A DNA stretch of 27,660 nucleotides, from contig JAVKSM010000030.1 of assembly GCA_039583705.1 (NCBI GenBank), positions 1 through 27,660 on the forward strand. The letters are read 5' to 3'. The translations under genes and the position numbers were made by a program. The DNA is from JAVKSM01 sp039583705 (GTDB lineage Bacteria > Actinomycetota > Actinomycetes > Mycobacteriales > Pseudonocardiaceae). The notes beneath the pieces are model-generated. The model made no database searches and was not told the origin of the DNA. It worked only from the letters and a program-made list of their open reading frames with translations. This document shows positions 1 through 7,250 of the stretch, piece by piece. How positions within the stretch are numbered: position 1 is the first letter of the stretch; the number at the start of each line of letters is the position of its first letter.

Positions 1-114
1 CTCAGTCCTCGCGGGACAAGCGCCGCAAGCGCTCCCTGCCGGGATCCACCGTGCGAAGGGAAGGTAGAGCCATCAGCTCTGCCGTGGGCCAGGTGCGAGG
101 GTACGGTCGCGCGT
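1..114. other. Left-edge intergenic stretch
   Basis: I see no supportable gene here on either strand. The stretch lies upstream of the GTG start at 115. A minus-strand reading frame closes at position 2, but within this region it offers only about 23 codons and has no good ribosome binding site. A neighbour to the left could begin or end beyond the edge. Confidence 0.4.
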
Positions 115-756
115 GTGATGCCGCTCCTCGTCCTCGTGCTCGGCGTGCTGGTGCTGACTGGGCTGGTGCTGGGTGCGGTGGCGTTCTCGCAGCGGTCCTG
201 GTCCCGTAGGCAGCTCGCGGACGCCCGCGCGGAGGCCCGGCGGTGGGTGGAACGGCTCGGGGGCGAGCTGCTCCTGCTCGACGGGGCGGCCGGGGCAACC
301 GGGGCGACCGAGCCGGTCGCCGGGCTCGCCGAGGCGGCGGAGCGCTTCACCGCTGCCGGCAGCGAGCTGGCGGGCGCCACGACGCCACGGCAGTGCCGCC
401 TTGCCACCCAGACCGCCGTCGAGGGCCTGTACCACGTGCGGACCGCCCGCGGCGCGCTCGGGATGAACCCGGGCCCGGCCCTGCCCGGCGGAGGTGTGCT
501 GGGCAGTGGCGTGCTGGGCGGGGGCATCCTCGGCTCGTTGCGGGAAGCGGTGCGGGGCACGGTGCCCGCCCCACCGGTGCGGGGGCAGCCCGGCCACGGT
601 GGCCGGGGTTGGCTGGCGGCAGTGGTGGAGGCGGTGCTGACCGACCTGCGCACCGGCGCCATGCCACCCCGAGGGGTCGAGCCGTCGGAGTGGGCGCGAT
701 ACTGGCGGGAGCGCTGGAAAGCGGCCGGCGACCGGTCCCGACACCGGGGGACCTGA
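115..756 (+). CDS. Membrane-anchored hypothetical protein upstream of trmB
   Basis: This is a 213-residue protein of unknown function. The first 25 residues form a strongly hydrophobic segment (MMPLLVLVLGVLVLTGLVLG) followed by basic residues, which suggests a single N-terminal anchor with the rest in the cytoplasm. An amphipathic helical stretch follows, rich in Ala, Glu and Arg (about residues 30-110). Next comes a Gly-rich linker (125-150), and the end is tryptophan-rich (WARYWRERW, about 191-199). GTG at 115 is directly followed by ATG at 118, and either could be the start. The gene ends just before trmB and probably shares its transcript. I recall similar small anchored proteins beside other genes in actinomycetes, but I cannot name a family or function. 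Confidence 0.7.
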   Translation: MMPLLVLVLGVLVLTGLVLGAVAFSQRSWSRRQLADARAEARRWVERLGGELLLLDGAAGATGATEPVAGLAEAAERFTAAGSELAGATTPRQCRLATQTAVEGLYHVRTARGALGMNPGPALPGGGVLGSGVLGGGILGSLREAVRGTVPAPPVRGQPGHGGRGWLAAVVEAVLTDLRTGAMPPRGVEPSEWARYWRERWKAAGDRSRHRGT

Positions 757-764
757 CCGCCGCG

Positions 765-1481
765 GTGAGGGCGACGGTGGACGGGATACCAGGGGGGCCG
801 ACGCCGGTCCGCCGGTCGATCGTCAGCTTCTCTCCCCGGGGCGGCCGGATGACCGCCGGGCAGCGTCGCGCCTGGGATCGCCTGTGGGCCCGCTTCGGCC
901 GGGACGTCGACACCCGGCCGTTGGACGCGCCCACCTGGTTCGGCCGCGCCGCCCCGTTGCTGCTGGAGATCGGATCCGGGATGGGGGAGGCGACCGCGGC
1001 GCTGGCCGCGGCCGAGCCCGGCTCCAACCACCTTGCCGTGGAGGTCTACCCGCCCGGGCTCGCCCAGTTGCTGCTGCGGATCGAGGCGGGGCAGTTGACC
1101 AACCTACGGCTGCTGCGCGGCGACGCGCTCGACGTCCTGGAGTCCATGCTTGCCCCGGAGTCCGTCGCCGGAATCCGCATCTTCTTCCCTGACCCCTGGC
1201 CGAAGCGCCGCCACCACAAGCGGCGGCTGGTCACGCCGCGTTTCGTCGCGCTTGCGGCGTCGCGACTGGCACCCGGCGCCACGCTGCACCTGGTCACCGA
1301 CTGGTCCGACTACGCCGCCGACATGCTCGCGGTGTGCGGGGCGCAACCGCTGCTATGCAACGATTTCGAGGGCTGGGCACCGCGGCCGCACTGGCGTCCG
1401 GACACCAGGTTCGAGTCGCGGGCGGCAGCTCAGGGCCTGCCCTGCCGCGACCTGATCTTCCGGCGGCGGGCTTCGCAGTAG
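765..1481 (+). CDS. trmB: tRNA (guanine-N7-)-methyltransferase TrmB
   Basis: The enzyme uses S-adenosylmethionine to methylate N7 of G46 in the variable loop of tRNA. The Rossmann SAM-binding motif is visible as LLEIGSGMGEAT, then the acidic V-E-V-Y strand, then the family signature FFPDPWPKRRHHKRRL and the late T-D-W-S-D-Y-A motif. From GTG at 765 it is 238 residues, normal for the family. The reading frame stays open far upstream, but that part overlaps the preceding gene and lacks family similarity. Conserved-looking sequence (RRSIVSFSPRGGRMTAGQ) begins about 15 residues after the start. A second GTG at 777, preceded by GAGG, is an alternative. The order trmB then NYN protein matches the Rv0208c-Rv0207c neighbourhood of Mycobacterium, as I recall it. 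Confidence 0.93.
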   Translation: MRATVDGIPGGPTPVRRSIVSFSPRGGRMTAGQRRAWDRLWARFGRDVDTRPLDAPTWFGRAAPLLLEIGSGMGEATAALAAAEPGSNHLAVEVYPPGLAQLLLRIEAGQLTNLRLLRGDALDVLESMLAPESVAGIRIFFPDPWPKRRHHKRRLVTPRFVALAASRLAPGATLHLVTDWSDYAADMLAVCGAQPLLCNDFEGWAPRPHWRPDTRFESRAAAQGLPCRDLIFRRRASQ

Positions 1482-1490
1482 GGTCGGGGC

Positions 1491-2114
1491 ATGCAGCCTT
1501 CAGCCGGCCGCGTGCTGCTCGTGTGGGACGCGCCGAACATGGACATGAGCCTCGGGTCGCTGCTCGGAGGGCGGCCGACCTCCACGTTCCGGCCCCGGTT
1601 CGACGCGCTGGGGCGCTGGCTGCTGGGCGTGGCCGGGGCCGACCAGACCGCCGAGGCCTGCGTGTTCACCAACGTCGTGCCGGGCAGCACCGAGGTCGTG
1701 CGGCCGTGGGTCGAGGCCCTGCGCAACGTCGGGTTCGCGGTGTTCGCCAAACCCAAGCTCACCGAGGACTCCGACGTCGACTCCGACATGCTCGACCACA
1801 TCGAGGCCCGCCACCTCGAAGGCGACCTGCGTCAGGTGGTCGTGGCTTCCGGGGACGGGCGGGCGTTCCGCGAGCCGCTGGAGGCGCTCGTCGCCGAGGG
1901 CACCAAGGTCACGGTCGCCGGCTTCCGGGAGTACGCCTCGTTCGCGCTGGGCTCGGAGTTGCTGGAGTTCATCGACCTCGAAGACATCGACGGGGTGTTC
2001 CGGGAACCACTGCCCCGGATGACCCTCGACACGCTGCCGCCCGAGGGCGCGTGGCTGCAACCCCTGCGGTCGCTGCGCTCGCTGCTGGACCGCTACCTCC
2101 CGGAGCGGGCGTGA
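1491..2114 (+). CDS. NYN-domain (PIN-like) putative ribonuclease
   Basis: This 207-residue protein resembles the NYN/LabA-like branch of the PIN nuclease fold and the mycobacterial Rv0207c group. The visible acidic sites fit a metal-binding nuclease centre: VWDAPNMD near the N-terminus (D13, N16, D18), TEDSDVDSDMLDHI in the middle (D93-D99), and ASGDGRAFREPL (D122). The substrate is unknown; RNA or tRNA is a reasonable guess from the fold and from the trmB neighbour. ATG at 1491 lies 9 bases after the trmB stop, with GGGTCGGGGC as a weak ribosome site. Its TGA stop overlaps the GTG start of the next gene (GTGA), so the two are probably translationally coupled. Confidence 0.85.
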   Translation: MQPSAGRVLLVWDAPNMDMSLGSLLGGRPTSTFRPRFDALGRWLLGVAGADQTAEACVFTNVVPGSTEVVRPWVEALRNVGFAVFAKPKLTEDSDVDSDMLDHIEARHLEGDLRQVVVASGDGRAFREPLEALVAEGTKVTVAGFREYASFALGSELLEFIDLEDIDGVFREPLPRMTLDTLPPEGAWLQPLRSLRSLLDRYLPERA

Positions 2115-3469
2115 GCGGGCGGCGCGAGCGGACCGTCGCGCACCGCCGGCAGCGGCTGGCCGCGCCGGTCGTGCTGCCCTGCGACGTCGCGTGCTCGGTG
2201 CTGCGGGACGCGGTGGTGGACGTCGACGCCGATGGCAGGATCGCCCACTGTGGACCACGAGCGGACGCCCCTGCGACCGACGCGCCGGTGCGGGAGCTGC
2301 CCGGGCTGATGCTGCCCGGGTTGGTGGACATCCACTGCCACACGCCGATGACCGTGCTGCGCGGGCTCGGCGGCGACCTGCCCCTGCTGCGCTGGCTCCG
2401 GGAGGTGATGTGGCCGGCGGAGGCGCAACTGCGGGCTCCCGACGCCTACGCCGGCATGCTCGCCGGCAGTGTCGAGCTCCTGTGCGCCGGGGTGACGACG
2501 AGCGTGGAGATGTACTTCTACGCCGAGCAGGTCGTCGCCGCGGTGCTGGCGGCCGGCGCCAGGGCGGTCGTGACGCCTGGGATCATCGCGGCCCCTGGCT
2601 GGGACCGGTTGGGCACCTGGCACCAGATGCGGGACGCGGTCTCGGACTGGATCGACGCCGACGGGCTGCGGTTCGGACCCGACGAGCGGATCGAGCTGGG
2701 GTACGGGCCGCACGCGGCGTACACGTTGCCGGGCGAGGCGCTGCCCTCGATCGCGGAGGCGGCCCGGGCGCGGGGCGCGCTGATGCACCTGCACCTGGCC
2801 GAGACGCGCGGTGAGGACGAGCCGCAGCGCGCCGCCTACGGCTCGGTGCCCGCCATGCTGGAGCGACTCGGAGCGCTGGGAGGCCGGGTGCTCGCGGCGC
2901 ACGCCGTGCAGCTCTCGGCCTCCGATGTGGACATCCTGGCCCGGCACGGGGTGGCGGTGGCGCACTGCCCGGGGTCCAACGCCAAGCTGGCCGCCGGGGT
3001 CGCGCCGGTCCTCACGCTGCGGGCGTCCGGGATCCGCGTCGGGCTGGGCACCGACGGACCGGCGTCCAACGACGACCTCGACCTGTGGCAGCAGGCCCGC
3101 CTTGCCGCCCTGTTGGCTCGGCTGTCCACCTCGGATGCCGCCGCGCTCACCGCCGCTGACGTGCTGCTCATGGCGACCCGGGGCGGGGCGGAGGCGATCG
3201 GGCGCGACGACCTCGGCGCGCTGGCGCCCGGGAGGTGGGCGGACGTCGTGCACGTCGGCCTCGACGGCCCGGCGTTCGTGGCGCCGGAGGACGACGCGTC
3301 GCTGCTGTCGCATCTGGTCTGGGCGGGCGGTGGCCGTTGCGTGCGTGACGTGTGGGTGGCCGGTGACGCCGTCGTGGCCGACGGCGAGCCCGTCCGGGTG
3401 GACCGGGCCGGGGCGTTGGCCGCCGCCCGCGGCGTCAGCGCCCGGCTCCGCCACCGCGCTGGGGTGTGA
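2111..3469 (+). CDS. TrzA/AtzB/MtaD-type amidohydrolase (SAH/MTA deaminase-like)
   Basis: This 452-residue metal-dependent hydrolase belongs to the amidohydrolase superfamily group that deaminates S-adenosylhomocysteine, methylthioadenosine, guanine or triazines. The metal and catalytic residues are in order: H-C-H at 75-77 (PGLVDIHCHTPM), H-L-H-L-A-E-T with H228 and E231, the AAHAVQLS histidine (H264), AHCPGSN at 285-290, and GTDGPASND with D315. The C-terminal composite domain (LAPGRWADVVHV) is also present. The start is GTG at 2111, inside the stop of the previous gene; open frame upstream of it lies within that gene and is ignored. The substrate cannot be fixed from sequence. Placement after a methyltransferase fits SAH or MTA salvage, but this is only suggestive. 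Confidence 0.88.
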   Translation: MSGRRERTVAHRRQRLAAPVVLPCDVACSVLRDAVVDVDADGRIAHCGPRADAPATDAPVRELPGLMLPGLVDIHCHTPMTVLRGLGGDLPLLRWLREVMWPAEAQLRAPDAYAGMLAGSVELLCAGVTTSVEMYFYAEQVVAAVLAAGARAVVTPGIIAAPGWDRLGTWHQMRDAVSDWIDADGLRFGPDERIELGYGPHAAYTLPGEALPSIAEAARARGALMHLHLAETRGEDEPQRAAYGSVPAMLERLGALGGRVLAAHAVQLSASDVDILARHGVAVAHCPGSNAKLAAGVAPVLTLRASGIRVGLGTDGPASNDDLDLWQQARLAALLARLSTSDAAALTAADVLLMATRGGAEAIGRDDLGALAPGRWADVVHVGLDGPAFVAPEDDASLLSHLVWAGGGRCVRDVWVAGDAVVADGEPVRVDRAGALAAARGVSARLRHRAGV

Positions 3470-3505
3470 GGCGCAAACGCCGTTCGGCTCGCGGTTCGCG
3501 CCGAT

Positions 3506-3525
3506 CACCACCCGTCCGGGTGGTG
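3506..3525 (+). terminator. Terminator-like hairpin after the trmB-amidohydrolase cluster
   Basis: CACCACCC, a GTCC loop and GGGTGGTG form a perfect 8-bp stem with a 4-base loop. It starts 36 bases after the amidohydrolase stop. There is no T run after it, which is usual for terminators in high-GC actinomycetes. Confidence 0.5.
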
Positions 3526-3595
3526 CGGTGTGCGCATCGCCGCCGCTGTCTCGTTGTCCTCGCGAAAGGTACCTAGCCCTCCCTGGAGGAACTCG

Positions 3596-4309
3596 ATGAC
3601 GTCCCCGTCCGGCCGGATGCGTGGTGGCACCCTCGCAGGCCTCACCGCCGGCCTGCTCAGCACCGCCGGCCTGCTGAGCGCTACGGCTTCGGCAAGCACC
3701 CCGGCGCCAGCCACGCCGAGCCCTGACTCACACCAGAGCTGCTCGCAGTTCGGCCTGCCGCTCAGCGCGATCCCGCAACCACTGGTCACGGTGCCGGGCG
3801 GACCGCAGGTCAACTCAGGTGCCCAGAACAATGCCGCGGGAGAGATCTGCCAGACCCCCATGCCGGTGATCACCACGATCCCGTTCCTCAACGTTCCCGG
3901 CCCCTCGGTCCCCGCGCTGCCGTCGTTGCCCGCCGCCTCGCCGCTCCCGCTCGCCGCCGCGGCGCCGAGCCTGCCGGGCGTCCCCGACCCGGCCGAGTTG
4001 CCTGGTGTGTCCGACCTGATGGGCCTGCTTTCCGACCCGTCTGCCCTGCTGTCCCTCCTGCCCTCGGATCCCAGCGTCCCGAGCGTCCCGACAACGGCGC
4101 AGCCGGCGGTGCCCGCGCAGCCGGCGGTGCCCGCGCAGCATGCGGTACCCGCCGTCCCGCAGGCCGCGATGCCCGCCGCGCAGGCTGCCGCGGGGTTGCC
4201 GAGCCTGCCCGGGTTGCCGAACATCCTGAGCCTGCCGAGCATGCCCGGTGTCTCTGCGGTTCCCGGTATCGCCGGCCTGCCCGGCATCGACAGCGTTCCG
4301 GCGCTCTAG
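3596..4309 (+). CDS. Secreted Leu/Pro/Ala-rich low-complexity protein
   Basis: This is a 237-residue exported protein. ATG at 3596 has an excellent ribosome site (GGAGGA at 3585-3590, 5-base gap), so a longer in-frame start at 3530 is rejected. A signal peptide is clear: basic residues (SGRMRGG), a hydrophobic core, and a likely cleavage after ATASA near residue 35. The mature part has two cysteines (HQSCSQFGLP and GEICQTPMP) and then a long region of short hydrophobic-proline motifs of the types LPSLP, SVPSVP and PGLPNI. It includes AQPAVP hexapeptides and ends in LPGIDSVPAL. It resembles no enzyme. A wall-associated or surface structural role is possible. No sorting signal (LPXTG) is seen. 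Confidence 0.82.
   Translation: MTSPSGRMRGGTLAGLTAGLLSTAGLLSATASASTPAPATPSPDSHQSCSQFGLPLSAIPQPLVTVPGGPQVNSGAQNNAAGEICQTPMPVITTIPFLNVPGPSVPALPSLPAASPLPLAAAAPSLPGVPDPAELPGVSDLMGLLSDPSALLSLLPSDPSVPSVPTTAQPAVPAQPAVPAQHAVPAVPQAAMPAAQAAAGLPSLPGLPNILSLPSMPGVSAVPGIAGLPGIDSVPAL
4097..4150 (+). repeat. 18-bp in-frame tandem repeat in the secreted-protein gene
   Basis: Two identical 18-bp units (GCGCAGCCGGCGGTGCCC at 4097-4114 and 4115-4132) are followed by a third with three mismatches (4133-4150). Each unit encodes A-Q-P/H-A-V-P, so changes in copy number would lengthen or shorten the protein without a frameshift. Confidence 0.85.
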
Positions 4310-4344
4310 GTCCCGGCGATCCAGGTCCCGGGCAAGCGAACCGC

Positions 4345-4375
4345 GCCGCCCGGCTCACCGGATCCGGCGGGCGGC
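4345..4375 (+). terminator. GC-rich inverted repeat after the secreted-protein gene
   Basis: GCCGCCC at 4345-4351 pairs with GGGCGGC at 4369-4375, and the loop itself contains CCGGATCCGG. It begins 36 bases after the stop and could terminate transcription. The rest of the 4310-4591 gap shows no other convincing element, and no clear promoter for the permease was found in it. Confidence 0.35.
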
Positions 4376-4591
4376 CCGACGCCTGGGCGCCCCTCCAGGT
4401 GTCGGGTCGAAGCCGGGTGGATGACGCGCTGAAACGGTGCGGTGTCGCGCGGGTTTCGCCAGGCGCGCGGCCGGTGTGGTCGGATGCCCGGTTCGTCGTC
4501 GTCCGGCGATTTGGGGATGCGTGCCATCCTTTCGAGGCATAGCGTCGCCGCGACGGCAACGCAGCGTCAGGTAGAGCGGAGGGACGGGGGG

Positions 4592-6289
4592 ATGACGACC
4601 ACACTCAAGACCACCCACGCCACGACCGTCGGCGATGACCGGCGCATGCGGCGGGACATCGGCACCGTCGGGCTCCTGTTCACCGGCATCGGGTCGGTGA
4701 TCGGGTCGGGCTGGCTGTTCGGGGCGCTCAACGCGGCCGAGGAGGCCGGCCCGGCGTCGCTCATCTCCTGGACGGCCGGCGGCGTTATGATCCTTTTCAT
4801 CGGCCTGTGCTATGCCGAGATCGGGGTGATGTTCCCGCACTCAGGCGGCGTCGTGCGGTACCCGCACTATTCTTTCGGCTCTTTCGCCAGCTTCGTCACC
4901 GGCTGGATCACCTGGCTGGCTGCGGCGTCGGTCGCGCCGATCGAGGTGGAGGCGGCGCTGCAGTACGCGACCAACTACCTGCCGTGGCTGGAGCACCTCT
5001 CCGCGGACAAGACCCCGGTGCTCACCCCTGCCGGGTACGGTGTGGCGGCCGGCCTCATGCTGCTGTTCTGCGCGATCAATCTCTACGGCGTGCGGTGGTT
5101 CGCCCGGGTCAACACGACGATCGTGTGGTGGAAGCTCGCGATCATCGTGCTGGTCGTCGCCACGTTCCTGGCGCTCGCCTTCCACGGCGCCCACCTCACC
5201 ACGGCCGGCGGGTTCGCACCCTACGGCAGCCATGGGGTGTTCACCGCGATCGCCACCGGTGGGATCGCGTTCTCCTACTTCGGGTTCCGCCAGGGCATCG
5301 AGCTGGCCGGGGAGACCCGCAACCCGCAGCGCAACGTCCCGCTGACGCTGATCGGCTCGGTCGTCATCTGCGGCACGATCTACGTGCTGCTCCAGCTCGC
5401 CTTCCTCGGTGCGGTGCCGACCGCGGCGCTGCGCGGCGGCTGGGCCAACATCGGCACGAACTTCACCGGCAACACCCACGTGCTGGCGCAGTTCGGCCCG
5501 CTGGCGGCGATCGCCGGCGTACTCGGCCTGACGTGGCTGGTGGTGCTGCTCTACGTCGACGCGATCATCTCCCCGGCCGACACCGGGCTGATCTACACGA
5601 CGGTGACCGCTCGGCTGTCCTACGCCATGGGGCGCAACCGCAATGCGCCGCCTGCGCTGGCAAAGGTCAACGAGCGTGGCGTGCCGTGGCTGAGCATCGT
5701 GCTGGCGTTCGTCGTCGGGCTCATTTTCTTCCTGCCGTTCCCCGGCTGGCAGAAGCTCGTCGGGTTCATCACCTCGGCGACCGTGCTGTCCTTCGGCTCC
5801 GGGCCGCTGGTGCTCATGGCGATGCGACGCCAGTTGCCCGGCCGGGCGCGCCCGTTCCGGCTGCGCGGCGGCCCCGTCATCCCGTTCCTCGCGTTCTGGT
5901 CGTCCAACCTCGTCGTGTACTGGTCGGGCTGGGACGTCGACTGGAAGCTGTTCGCAGCGGTGCTGCTCGGGCTCGCGCTGCTCGGCGCTCAACAGCTCCG
6001 CAACCCTGGCGCGATGCCGGGGTTGGACCTCCGGCACGGGATATGGGTGCTGCCCTGGCTCGGTGGTCTGTGCCTCATCAGCTATCTCGGGTCGTTCCCG
6101 GTCGTGTCGACGGGGGCGGGTAACCGCGGGATCATCGACTTCAACCTCGGGTTCCTCGCGACGTTCCTGCTCGCGGTGCTGGTGATGTGGCTCGCGCAGC
6201 GTTACCGGCTGCCGACCGAGCGGGTCGAGCAGAACCTTGCCGAAACGGCGCCCGACAACGAGCTGCCCCTCGCTGTCGAACCGGCATAA
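4592..6289 (+). CDS. APC-superfamily amino acid permease
   Basis: This 565-residue polytopic membrane protein probably imports amino acids by coupling to an ion gradient. The first transmembrane helix carries the family's unwound glycine motif (GIGSVIGSGWLFG, about residues 30-42). The GGVVRYPHYSFG loop and the FGFRQGIELAGETRNPQRNVP segment are both hallmarks of APC transporters. About 12 to 14 hydrophobic segments follow, and the cytoplasmic tail is acidic. ATG at 4592 follows GGAGGGACGGGGGG, a strong ribosome site, so open frame back to 4442 is rejected. The gene stands alone, between two hairpins. The substrate is not predictable. Confidence 0.9.
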   Translation: MTTTLKTTHATTVGDDRRMRRDIGTVGLLFTGIGSVIGSGWLFGALNAAEEAGPASLISWTAGGVMILFIGLCYAEIGVMFPHSGGVVRYPHYSFGSFASFVTGWITWLAAASVAPIEVEAALQYATNYLPWLEHLSADKTPVLTPAGYGVAAGLMLLFCAINLYGVRWFARVNTTIVWWKLAIIVLVVATFLALAFHGAHLTTAGGFAPYGSHGVFTAIATGGIAFSYFGFRQGIELAGETRNPQRNVPLTLIGSVVICGTIYVLLQLAFLGAVPTAALRGGWANIGTNFTGNTHVLAQFGPLAAIAGVLGLTWLVVLLYVDAIISPADTGLIYTTVTARLSYAMGRNRNAPPALAKVNERGVPWLSIVLAFVVGLIFFLPFPGWQKLVGFITSATVLSFGSGPLVLMAMRRQLPGRARPFRLRGGPVIPFLAFWSSNLVVYWSGWDVDWKLFAAVLLGLALLGAQQLRNPGAMPGLDLRHGIWVLPWLGGLCLISYLGSFPVVSTGAGNRGIIDFNLGFLATFLLAVLVMWLAQRYRLPTERVEQNLAETAPDNELPLAVEPA

Positions 6290-6291
6290 GG

Positions 6292-6315
6292 CCGGGGCGG
6301 TGCCACCTGCCCCGG
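6292..6315 (+). terminator. Terminator-like hairpin after the permease
   Basis: CCGGGGC at 6292-6298 pairs with GCCCCGG at 6309-6315. Inside, GGT can pair with ACC, which extends the stem. It begins 3 bases after the permease stop. Confidence 0.55.
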
Positions 6316-6349
6316 ACGGTCGGCATGCCGGTACCGGCGACGATGTCCG

Positions 6350-6365
6350 TGTGACCTAAGTCACA
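6350..6365 (+). promoter_or_regulatory. Crp/GlxR-type operator upstream of the DUF397 gene
   Basis: TGTGACCTAAGTCACA matches the Crp-family consensus TGTGA-N6-TCACA in both half sites. It also has the central TA that I recall for actinobacterial GlxR/Crp sites. It overlaps a 12-bp palindrome (ATGCACGTGCAT, 6365-6376) and lies upstream of the predicted -35 box, where an activator could act. Confidence 0.6.
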
Positions 6366-6375
6366 TGCACGTGCA

Positions 6376-6404
6376 TTTACCCTTGCAGACGCACGCGCTA
6401 ATGT
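6376..6404 (+). promoter_or_regulatory. Candidate promoter for the DUF397 gene
   Basis: TTTACC (6376-6381) and TAATGT (6399-6404) are separated by 17 bases, which fits a housekeeping sigma factor promoter moderately well. The Crp-like site would be centred about 53 bases before the expected start of transcription (near 6411). The boxes were judged by eye. Confidence 0.4.
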
Positions 6405-6475
6405 ACGGTCGTTCAGCCTGTACATGCTGCCGAGTCGGGAAGGTGGTGGACGCCGTGGAGGAGTTCTCCAACGGG

Positions 6476-6691
6476 ATGTCGGCCGAGTTGATTCCTGGAG
6501 CCGAATGGCGCAGGAGTGTCCGTAGTGGCGCCTACGGGAACTGCGTCGAGGTTGCGGCGCTTCCCGGCGGTGAGGTCGCAGTGCGCAACTCCCGTCATCC
6601 CGACGGTCCTGCGCTGGTCTACACCAGGGCCGAGCTGGCCGCCTTCCTGGCGGGCGCCAAGGACGGCGAGTTCGACTCCTTCTGCGACTGA
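6476..6691 (+). CDS. DUF397 domain protein
   Basis: This is a small protein (71 residues from ATG 6476) of the DUF397 family. The family pattern is visible: AEWRRSVRSGAYGNCVEVA, then GGEVAVRNSRHPDGPALVY, then an aromatic/acidic helix with AELAAFLAGAKDGEFDSF. In actinomycetes DUF397 proteins usually sit next to an XRE/DUF5753 regulator and are discussed as its small partner or as antitoxin-like. Here such a regulator lies about 0.9 kb away on the other strand, separated by small genes. The start is uncertain: ATG 6476 gives a typical family length, with GGAGGAG 12 bases before it, while GTG 6455 or 6446 would add 7 to 10 residues. Confidence 0.85.
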   Translation: MSAELIPGAEWRRSVRSGAYGNCVEVAALPGGEVAVRNSRHPDGPALVYTRAELAAFLAGAKDGEFDSFCD

Positions 6692-6740
6692 GGTCGGTCG
6701 GCCGGACGACCTGCGACTGAATGTCGATCTCTGCGACTGA
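6682..6740 (+). repeat. Three copies of CTGCGACTGA at the DUF397 gene end
   Basis: CTGCGACTGA occurs at 6682-6691, 6711-6720 and 6731-6740. The first copy is the end of the coding sequence including its TGA. The first and third copies match over 15 bases (CTGCGACTGAGGTCG). The spacing is 29 and 20 bases. It looks like local duplication of the gene's tail. Confidence 0.75.
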
Positions 6741-6814
6741 GGTCGACCAGCCGGGCGGGGTTCCCGCTTTCGACCGCGCTGGGCCCGTTGAGCTTGACGG
6801 CTTGGGCGGACGTT

Positions 6815-6870
6815 GCCAGGGTCAGTTCCGCTCCCCGGAACTGACCCTGGCCGCCGGAACTGACCGTGGC
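6815..6870. terminator. 16-bp perfect hairpin plus an extra arm copy between convergent genes
   Basis: GCCAGGGTCAGTTCCG (6815-6830) and CGGAACTGACCCTGGC (6836-6851) are perfect reverse complements with a 5-base loop. A third copy of the right arm with one mismatch lies 19 bases further on (6855-6870). The element sits between the DUF397 gene and the convergent small gene ending at 6887, so a bidirectional terminator is the simplest reading. The GGTCAGTTCCGG core may also be a dispersed genomic repeat. Confidence 0.65.
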
Positions 6871-6886
6871 CGACTGTGACGAAAGC

Positions 6887-7132
6887 CTACACCCGGACGA
6901 CCGTCAGGGCCTTCGCGGGAATACCTTCCATCTCCATCCAGCGACAGTAGACAAAAGCGCTGTGGCTGTTGTGGGCCTGCACGTAGTCGTGTTCGGAGTC
7001 GCGGCTGCCCCGCCACTCGCCGACCTTGATGTCATATCCTGGCCGCGGCCAGTTCGGGCCAGCCAGCGTCTTGTGGACACGGACATAGACCGGGCCGTCC
7101 CCGTACCCACCCGGGGGCTGGATCACCTGCAT
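6887..7132 (-). CDS. Small hypothetical protein (81 residues)
   Basis: This is an unrecognised but clearly coding small protein. ATG at 7132 is preceded on the minus strand by a perfect AGGAGGT (7144-7150) with a 9-base gap, and third codon positions are mostly G or C. A longer in-frame start at 7366 is rejected because it lacks this site. The sequence is rich in aromatic residues (PPGGYGDGPVYVRVH, WPRPGYDIKVGEWRG, FVYCRWMEMEGIPAK), has no signal peptide or membrane helix, and looks like a compact soluble domain. It is convergent with the DUF397 gene and is probably transcribed from the palindromic promoter near 7440. No function can be assigned. Confidence 0.75.
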   Translation of the reverse strand: MQVIQPPGGYGDGPVYVRVHKTLAGPNWPRPGYDIKVGEWRGSRDSEHDYVQAHNSHSAFVYCRWMEMEGIPAKALTVVRV

Positions 7133-7250
7133 GAGCGCCGTACCTCCTGACGGGTCTGGAAACGGCGCCCGGGGCATCGCCGGGCGCGTCGCGAGCTGTG
7201 ACGAATGAGAATCCCGATGTAAATGCGGGCCCGTGAGCGCCAGCGGACGC

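Noticed and set aside
243..764. Long upstream extension of the TrmB reading frame
   Set aside because: It overlaps the membrane-anchored gene in another frame, is Arg/Gly/Ala-rich as expected from shadow translation of GC-rich DNA, and TrmB similarity begins only after about position 800.
2093..3511. Long minus-strand frame opposite the amidohydrolase
   Set aside because: It is antisense to a gene with full catalytic motifs, and its composition (many His, Gln, Arg, Pro) is typical of antisense frames in GC-rich DNA.
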